In this document: positions 57,801-64,000 of the stretch, piece after piece
Position numbering within the stretch: the first letter of the stretch is position 1
Layout: each line of letters starts with the position of its first letter
Source of the DNA: Diatrype stigma
Taxonomy: Eukaryota; Ascomycota; Sordariomycetes; Xylariales; Diatrypaceae
DNA: 64,000 bases
Direction: 5' to 3'
Assembly: GCA_022225965.2 (NCBI GenBank)
Contig: JAKJXP020000039.1
Location: forward strand, 1 to 64,000
Notes under the pieces: generated by a model
Databases searched by the model: none
What the model was told of the DNA's origin: nothing
Seen by the model: only the letters and a program-made list of their open reading frames with translations
Made by a program: the position numbers and the translations under genes

Positions 57801-58826
57801 CTATTGCAGCGGCGTGGTCCCGGTCCCACCAGCCGGGGTGGAAGCCGAGCTGCCCGGGCTATAAGGCCCGTTGTAAAACCGCGCGCCGCCGGGCGTCGTG
57901 GGCGGGGGCAGCTCCGACCTCGGGTTCCCGTCGAGCTCGTCCTTCCTCGAGTCCGAATGCACCTCGGCCCCGCGGTACTGCGCGTCTAGTTCCTGCGGGA
58001 GTGGGTGTTGCGGATATTGCTGTGTAGGAGGATAGCGCCGCCTCGACGATACGCCCTTCTCCTTCGCCGCCCCGGCGGCGGCGTGCCCGGCGGCAATCTT
58101 ATTATTCCGCAGATGTCTCCAGAGAAAAAAGGCCCCGACTGCCCATAATATCGCCCCGACTCCTGCCCCGATGCTAACCCCGATAATGGCACCTATGGAC
58201 AACTCGCCGCCGCCAGAGCTGTCTGGCAGAGCCGTGTTCGTTGAAGATGCTGCCGCCGATGCCGACGCCGACGCTGACGCCGATGCCGACGTTGTCGAGT
58301 TGGCGCCCGATGCATCCCGGTGGTCGCAGTCGTACACCATCGAGCAGGTGGTGTTCCCCCACGTGTACAGGTCCTTCTTGTACTTAGCCCAGCACGAGAA
58401 GGGGCCGTACCCGTTGTCCCCGGACCCCGCGTACTCCCCCTCCGCCACCCTCGGTCCCAGGTCGGCCGTGAACGTGACGCCCGTGGTCGTGAAGAGGCTC
58501 GACGTCGTCGTGTCCACCCACAGGCTGTACTGGCCGTCGGGGGTGGGGACGACGGCCACGTCCTGCGGCTTGCCCGTCGCGTCCCCCGGGTAGTAGGCCA
58601 TCTGCGACGAGAACTCGCTGCTGAGGCCCTTGCAGTCGGCCAGCACGACGTGCTCGCCGTTCAGCCGGGGTTCTAGCTTCCGGGGTGTATCGGTGTCTGG
58701 CCGGGCCCTTCGGACGCTCGCGCTCATCGATGGCGCTATTTGGAGACAGAGCAGGCTTGCGGTTATAAGGAAATTCAGGACGTCGCCCGATAGGGCCTTG
58801 CCTCTTGGTGGGAATGGATGACCCAT
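57801..58826 (-). CDS. Single-pass membrane protein of unknown function, Ser/Ala-rich
   Basis: An uninterrupted 341-codon frame. The N-terminus has a hydrophobic segment (residues about 18-34, LNFLITASLLCLQIAPS) that fits a signal peptide. The extracellular part (to about 205) has Cys residues in DCKGLSSEF, FSCWAKY, TTCSMVYDCDH and ends in a (SA)n tract. One membrane helix follows (about 215-238, IGAIIGVSIGAGVGAILWAVGAFFLW), then a basic, Pro/Gln-rich cytosolic tail. The layout resembles fungal wall-sensor-like or Mid2-like proteins with a Ser-rich stem. The Cys region is not a WSC domain that I can recognise. Members of this type are common in ascomycetes with no known function. GC content is high and coding bias is strong. 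Confidence 0.8.
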   Translation of the reverse strand: MGHPFPPRGKALSGDVLNFLITASLLCLQIAPSMSASVRRARPDTDTPRKLEPRLNGEHVVLADCKGLSSEFSSQMAYYPGDATGKPQDVAVVPTPDGQYSLWVDTTTSSLFTTTGVTFTADLGPRVAEGEYAGSGDNGYGPFSCWAKYKKDLYTWGNTTCSMVYDCDHRDASGANSTTSASASASASASAAASSTNTALPDSSGGGELSIGAIIGVSIGAGVGAILWAVGAFFLWRHLRNNKIAAGHAAAGAAKEKGVSSRRRYPPTQQYPQHPLPQELDAQYRGAEVHSDSRKDELDGNPRSELPPPTTPGGARFYNGPYSPGSSASTPAGGTGTTPLQ

Positions 58827-61192
58827 GATGGTGGTGGTGATGGTGGCGGCGGCAGCCTTCTAGCCCCTTGCAGGGAGCCGAATAGGGAGTGAAACCGTGT
58901 TGTTGACGACAGCCAATTCGATACCCGAGATTGTGTTGACGACAGCAGATTCGCGTGGCTAACCCGAGACAGTATAAATACGCGAGGAAAATGTGCAGTA
59001 TAAAACCCGAGAGGATAGCCCGAGCGGGCCTTGCTTGTTTCTTTCCTTTCCTTTCCTTTTTTCTCTTGTTCCACCAGGTCTACCTATTCTGCCATCCTGC
59101 AACCCGATACAGCGTAGGAAGAATGATCTTGAAGCTGCTTTTCGTTATGATAACGTCGAGCGGGGAGCAGAGGGGGAGAAAAGGGCAGTTTCACAAATCA
59201 GGTCAGCACGAGCACCCAACCATTTACTTGTACGGAGCGTAACATCATGACAGGGGCGGAGCTCTCAGCCGCTCATGGAAGTGCTAGTGATCTGGCAGCT
59301 TGACCGGTCCGCGTGGGTTCAACGGCTTTACACTAGTTTCCGCCTTGAGAGGGGCCCGGGAGGTAACCTGAAAGTATCCCACAATTCGCTACTATGTATA
59401 TTCTCCATGCTCGTTAAGGCGCATGATTGGGCTATCATGTACGAAGTAGGTATGGTGAGCGACAGTGACTAACCGACTCTATACCTTATGATATGTCACG
59501 GTTGCTTAGTACAAGCATCTAGGTAGTATAGACTGGCATAATGCGGGTCGTGATGCTTGTCAAACTACAAGGAGCTTACTCATCGCCCTCGCACTTGCTT
59601 TTCGAGAGGGCTTAGCTGGGCAGTTCGTCGTTGATGGATGTCCAGTTGCTTCTTTTACTCTTAGAGACGTGCTGCATTCTGGTAAGTCACTTACCATACA
59701 GCCACATCACACAGAAACCCGTGGAAAGACTGGCAATAGTAGAAGAAAACCATGGCAGCTGGTCGCTTCATTCAGTACATATAGTAGGTCTCAGCATGAA
59801 GTCGCTTAGTCAATCACCAACACCACAGCCAGAAAATCGACAATAAGCCCTTACGAAGTTTGCAGATAACCATGTCAACTCTTTTGATCCTCATGATTTG
59901 AATCCATGAATTCGGCCGGAATAGAATAAGGATCAATAACGCGGGGTCGTGGTTCGCCAGGTCGTCCTAGGGCTAGGTACGTAGGAAACACGATCCACCC
60001 TCGGGGCGCCCTTCTGATGATTCTTACATACATGAGATATTGTTTCCGGGCTTGGTGGGGATCGCAGGTCTAACTACGCTGATTGGCTGCAGCAAAGATA
60101 TAGATAGCAATAGTGTGGTATTTGGCTGCCTAGAAAGGGTAAGAAGCACAAGACATTCCTGATATTTACCTGTTTCCTTGGGAGGCCAGGTTTTTGGTTT
60201 TCACAGAACCTCGCTCGACACTGCCAACGGCGGCGGCGTTCGGCGGCATAGCCCTTGGCATTGGAAGGACATTCCCTTTGAACAGAGAGATGACCAGGAT
60301 CCCGTCCTTTCGCTCGTACGTTAATCGAAGTCACAGCAAGCAGTAGCACAGAATGTAACTTCACAATACCTACCTTACGCTTACCGGGCGGTTCGTTCAG
60401 GGGTGAACTCACCGCCGTATTCCCGGTAGCACAGTGGGCCCCAACTACCGAGTCCAGTTTCTCCCGTAAAATCTCACGTAAAGCATCACAAGTTATGGAG
60501 TTAGCGCTTTACCACGAAACAGGTCCCTAGGCTGCTAGTTGCAGTCGGGTCCCTAGTATTCCAGCCTACGAATTGCAGGAACTTCCAAAACGTGGTAAAA
60601 GGCGGCTTGTTGAAAGGGCAAAACGTAAACGTGTAGATCGAACCACGGAAACGGGCTGTATAATTGACAATACTCATCGGTAAATAGGTACATAGTTGCT
60701 ACTAGGTAGTCCTCAGTGCTTCCCTTCGTATGTCTGCAATGTGCACGTATGAAAATAGCCAATCAAAAACCAGGAAGCAACTCCTACCTACGAAAATCGA
60801 CCTTCCTTCGACGCCTCGAACCTAGCCGAGTTACCACAAATAACCAACTGCCTGCTAGCTTAAGATATTCCCCGGAAGGTCGTAACCGATGTTAACAGGG
60901 TGTCAGGCAGGGGTATCAACGCATATTATATCTTCAGCCCGCCAGCACTTACTTCACGCTCAGAACGCCACCTAATGTCACAGTAGATCTGTAGGATGTT
61001 ATGCACTATTTATATATTAAAACTGCACATTCCTGCATTCAGCACCTTGTTTTTGTTCCGTGTCTATCCTCGGAGAGGAACCCCCCACAGGTTTGTCGGG
61101 TTCTAGACACGCCCAGTCTCCTACTCGTGTATCTCATCGGCGGATATACCTCCGTGAGGTACCAACAGTCGATACAAACCCGATCAAGCGCA
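58827..61192. other. Intergenic region, no supported gene
   Basis: Contains the promoter of the membrane protein gene, with a CTTTCC repeat at 59,040-59,060, and the 3' flank of the RRT8-like gene. Open frames are short. The one at 60,074-60,412 shows no domain. Confidence 0.5.
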
Positions 61193-62560
61193 TTACAGCT
61201 CCTTCTTATCTTGTCGCTCGCTCGCTCTGCCACGCGGAGGAAGATGGTCGCTGTCTATGTTTGCCAAGGACAGGCTGAGGAACTCGTGCTTGTTTCGCCA
61301 GACCTCCTGGCTCTTCGTGTACTGCTCGATCTCTGAGGGCGGCGCGTTTGGAGATGGCGGCGGGTCGGTGATCTTGGTGATGAGATACGCCGTGGAGGCT
61401 TCAGCGATGCCGTAGATCAGGACGCCGAGAAGCGGGACCTGGAGCAGGGTGTAGAACCCGATGCCGAAGCCGAAGAGCAAGCCCTCGCGGCTTCGGAACC
61501 AGTTGCGCTTCTGCTCCTTGCTCAGGTGGATGCGCGCAAAATATGGTTCCAGGAGCTCGCGCATCAAACTGCGAGACGCGAAATAGGTCTGGAGAAATAT
61601 GACTAGGTACCTCCGGGGCAGGAAGACTCCGGTACCGAAGACGGCAGCTGCCGGCCCTAAGCCGACGGCTTTGTTGAAGGTGTAGAAACTGAATGCCGGA
61701 AGCATGAAGCGACCTACGTAAGGAATGTATGACGAGCCGAAGATGGCTAGGGAAATCAGGCCCTTGCGGACGAAGCGCCACACGAACATGCTGGACGCTT
61801 CGGCGGTGCTTGTGGAATGAGTACTGCCATCCTTCTTTTTGTACTGGCGAAGGTTCGGGTAGTACATCTCCCGTAGCGTGTTAGGATCCTCACTCTTGTG
61901 CTTCTCGGCATAGGTAAGATCCACCCATCTGAGCGAATCCATGAACCTACAGTAACAAGTAAGTTCGTGATATAGTTGGCAACGTGATGTAACGAGGACT
62001 TACATGTTGTCCAAGGTCGGTGTTATGTATCTCATCAGAGTCATAAGGAATAACGGGACCTGGAGCACGTGGTTGGCGACGAGGTTGAGCCCCTCAACCA
62101 GCGTGTCGTCCCATGTAGCCTTGTTGAGGTCGATAAACAAAGAGAGAATCCCGATGAAGACCTTGATACCGATGATCTGGAGAGATGCTGAGTTAGTCCG
62201 AGTTGATGACGCCTCTGGACAAGCGCAAGTTATTCGGTAAGATATATGAGCATACAGGGATTGCAATAATGAGTCGAATAGCTATGCCAGCTGCCACGGC
62301 GATCGCAGCCTGTTTGTAATGGGAGTTTGTGAAGATTTCCGGGTTCTGCATAGCTCTATGGGCTATAGAACGAAAGCTATTGTTAACCACTCGAAAGACA
62401 TAAGATTGGGTGCAGTAAACCAACCTCCGACAAGAGTCAGTTGGACACCCCGTATGATAGCATTAAGATCGAAATGGGAGATGTCGAAGGCTTTCTTGAG
62501 TTCCTCTTTGTCAAGCTTCTCCTCGAGCTTGCCGAGCTTGGGTATCTTGATTTCGGCCAT
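61193..62560 (-). CDS. Multi-span membrane protein, EI24/RRT8-like
   Basis: Four exons (62,560-62,425, 62,362-62,256, 62,176-62,004, 61,946-61,193) give 1,170 nt and 389 aa. The N-terminus is charged (MAEIKIPKLGKLEEKLDKEELKKAFD). Then come about six hydrophobic segments, including QAAIAVAAGIAIRLIIAIP, a segment starting IIGIKVFIGILSLF, LISLAIFGSSYIPYVGRF and LLFGFGIGFYTLLQVPLLGV. The order and the short cytosolic C-terminal tail match the fungal proteins grouped with RRT8/LDS and EI24-type membrane domains. In yeast those associate with lipid droplets or the outer spore wall. I infer family membership from layout, so the function is uncertain. An AG acceptor at 62,363 was chosen because it restores GAHRAMQNP. 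Confidence 0.75.
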
Positions 62561-62830
62561 CTCGGCAGCTTGCAGTTCAGCTTTTCAGCAGCTCAGCAGC
62601 TGATCCTTCGAGGTCGAAACCAGGTTATGAAAAAGAGAAAAACAAATGCTATATAACGTCCTCTAACTGCTGGTCTACTTCATGAGTATTCCGTCGTGCT
62701 AGGTTTCCTGCCTCTATTTTTTAGGGTAGGTCGTTGGATATTGTGTCTTAGGTGAGGTTGCAAAGCTGGCTCCAGTTCGCCAATGACGACACCAGCTGCA
62801 GAGGTATGTACATACATACACTATTAACAC
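62561..62830. promoter_or_regulatory. Upstream region of the RRT8-like gene
   Basis: 270 bp between the start codon and the AT-rich block at 62,830. It should contain the promoter. No specific site is recognised. The close approach of the RIP-mutated block is notable. Confidence 0.35.
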
Positions 62831-64000
62831 GTAAGCGTATAAATCCCTAAGGCAATAAATACCAAGACTAAGGCATTCGGTTAATTAAATAATAAGAAAT
62901 AAATTCCTAAGGAATTCACTTCTGCAATTGTATTATATTTAAATACAGATTAGGAAACCTTTTATTTCCTTTCTTTTTTTTTCTTTCCTTTAAAAACAAT
63001 AATTGCAACAAAAACCCTTAAGACTTAATATTTAGTTAAATTAATAATAATTAAATAATTGGAATTAATTATAATACGCATAAATAATTATTTTTAAAGG
63101 TTTATATCATTTAGTTAAAAATAATAACTTCCTTTTTATTACTTTATTACTTCATTATTTTATCCTTTATTTTTCGCAATTTATTAAGCAAAATTCGCAA
63201 TGTTATTTAAAAACGAAATAACCGGCGGTCCAATTGCCGGTCCTTTTGCTGCCCCATTAACAAACCAAATTAGCCTTATTAGAATCGATTATTTGAGGGC
63301 CTAAAAAATCACGTTTAAAACGACTAACCATCGCCTTAATAAACTCGCAAATCACTTAGAAAATAAAATGAACGACATTAACGGAAATATTAATAATTTT
63401 CGAAACGAACTATTAGGAATAATTATAAACTTTGTTACGGGAAACGTATAAAACCCATTTAAAAACATTCCTGCCCAAAGCACTTTTAAAAATACCGAAG
63501 CAAATATAAATAAAAACAAAGGCCCTATTAAAGCTAAAGAAATTAATTCCGACAAAAACGAACCTATTTATTTCTTACCTTATATAACGAAAACATTTAC
63601 CGGATATAACAAACGTATTAATGGAAAATTAAATCTTTAACGACTTTTAACGAAGCAATACGAATATCGTATAATTTAAAAAAAACGGGTCCGAATAATC
63701 TGGTTCGAAACAATCCTTTAAAGCCAAAATAAAAATCTTGCATATTGCAAAACCAAGAATTGCGTTATTTTCCTTATTAATCTCCGTTTTATATAAACAG
63801 CTCCAAATATTTTCGATAAGCTGCAAGAAATTCAAATCAAACTTATATCGGCCTTTGTTTCGTATAAGCTATAATTTAAACGAATTATTTTAAAGTATTC
63901 GAATAATTTTAAGCAAGTCGAAATTTTCGTATATAATTGCAATCCCAATTAAATAACTTTTTTAAAGGCGGTCTTTTAGATTTTTAATAAATATTATATC
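62831..64000. mobile_element. AT-rich RIP-degraded DNA at the right edge, family unknown
   Basis: Composition drops abruptly after 62,815. A plus-strand frame with occasional stops runs from about 63,190 (EITGGPIAGPFAAPLTNQISL, then KMNDINGNINNFRNELLGIIINF, and YITKTFTGYNKRINGK near 63,600). It continues past the last stop with TKQYEYRI. The tone is that of a decayed transposon ORF, perhaps a Gag-like protein, but I cannot assign a family. It runs off the window. Confidence 0.5.

Noticed and set aside
30579..62560. A secondary-metabolite or other biosynthetic gene cluster
   Set aside because: Apart from one SDR, the neighbours are unrelated housekeeping genes with no synthase, transporter or pathway regulator.

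Overview
This window is nuclear DNA of a filamentous ascomycete fungus (Pezizomycotina; the gene set and the intergenic style look most like a Sordariomycete, but I cannot name a species). The evidence is short GT-AG introns of about 50-120 bp in almost every gene, fungus-specific families (Inp1, the fungal rhodopsin-like membrane family, fungal RSC1/2), and a sharply two-part composition. Blocks that are extremely AT-rich and full of transposon fossils alternate with blocks of ordinary composition that hold intact genes. In the AT-rich blocks the transposon reading frames can still be followed, but Trp and Gln codons have become TAA/TAG. That is the signature expected of repeat-induced point mutation (RIP).

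Layout. 1-17.3 kb: nested, RIP-degraded transposons. They include a plus-strand LINE that appears split by a ~10 kb insertion holding a Helitron, lysine-coding minisatellites, and a second LINE on the minus strand. 17.3-19.8 kb: ordinary composition with a truncated zinc-finger-type gene. 19.8-21.55 kb: a RIP-degraded pogo/Fot1-like transposon. 21.6-24.5 kb: ordinary composition, no convincing gene. 24.57-26.43 kb: an intact 10-exon rhodopsin-like membrane protein gene. 27.1 kb: an intron-containing tRNA-Thr. 27-30.5 kb: gene-poor. 30.6-62.6 kb: the gene island, with a short-chain dehydrogenase, the splicing factor Yju2/Cwc16, a GT25 glycosyltransferase, an NYN-domain protein, an RSC1/2 chromatin remodeller subunit, the deubiquitinase Otu1, Inp1, a single-pass membrane protein and a multi-span RRT8/EI24-like membrane protein. 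This island is interrupted at 55.5-56.8 kb by a complete but RIP-mutated Tc1/mariner element with TIRs. 62.8-64 kb: another AT-rich block begins.

The genes do not form a metabolic cluster. Most are conserved housekeeping functions (splicing, chromatin, ubiquitin/ERAD, peroxisome inheritance). I rebuilt exons for every multi-exon gene. All sum to multiples of three except yju2, where one extra base remains at one junction. I found no previously undescribed functional system. The most unusual structure is the nested transposon block at the left end.
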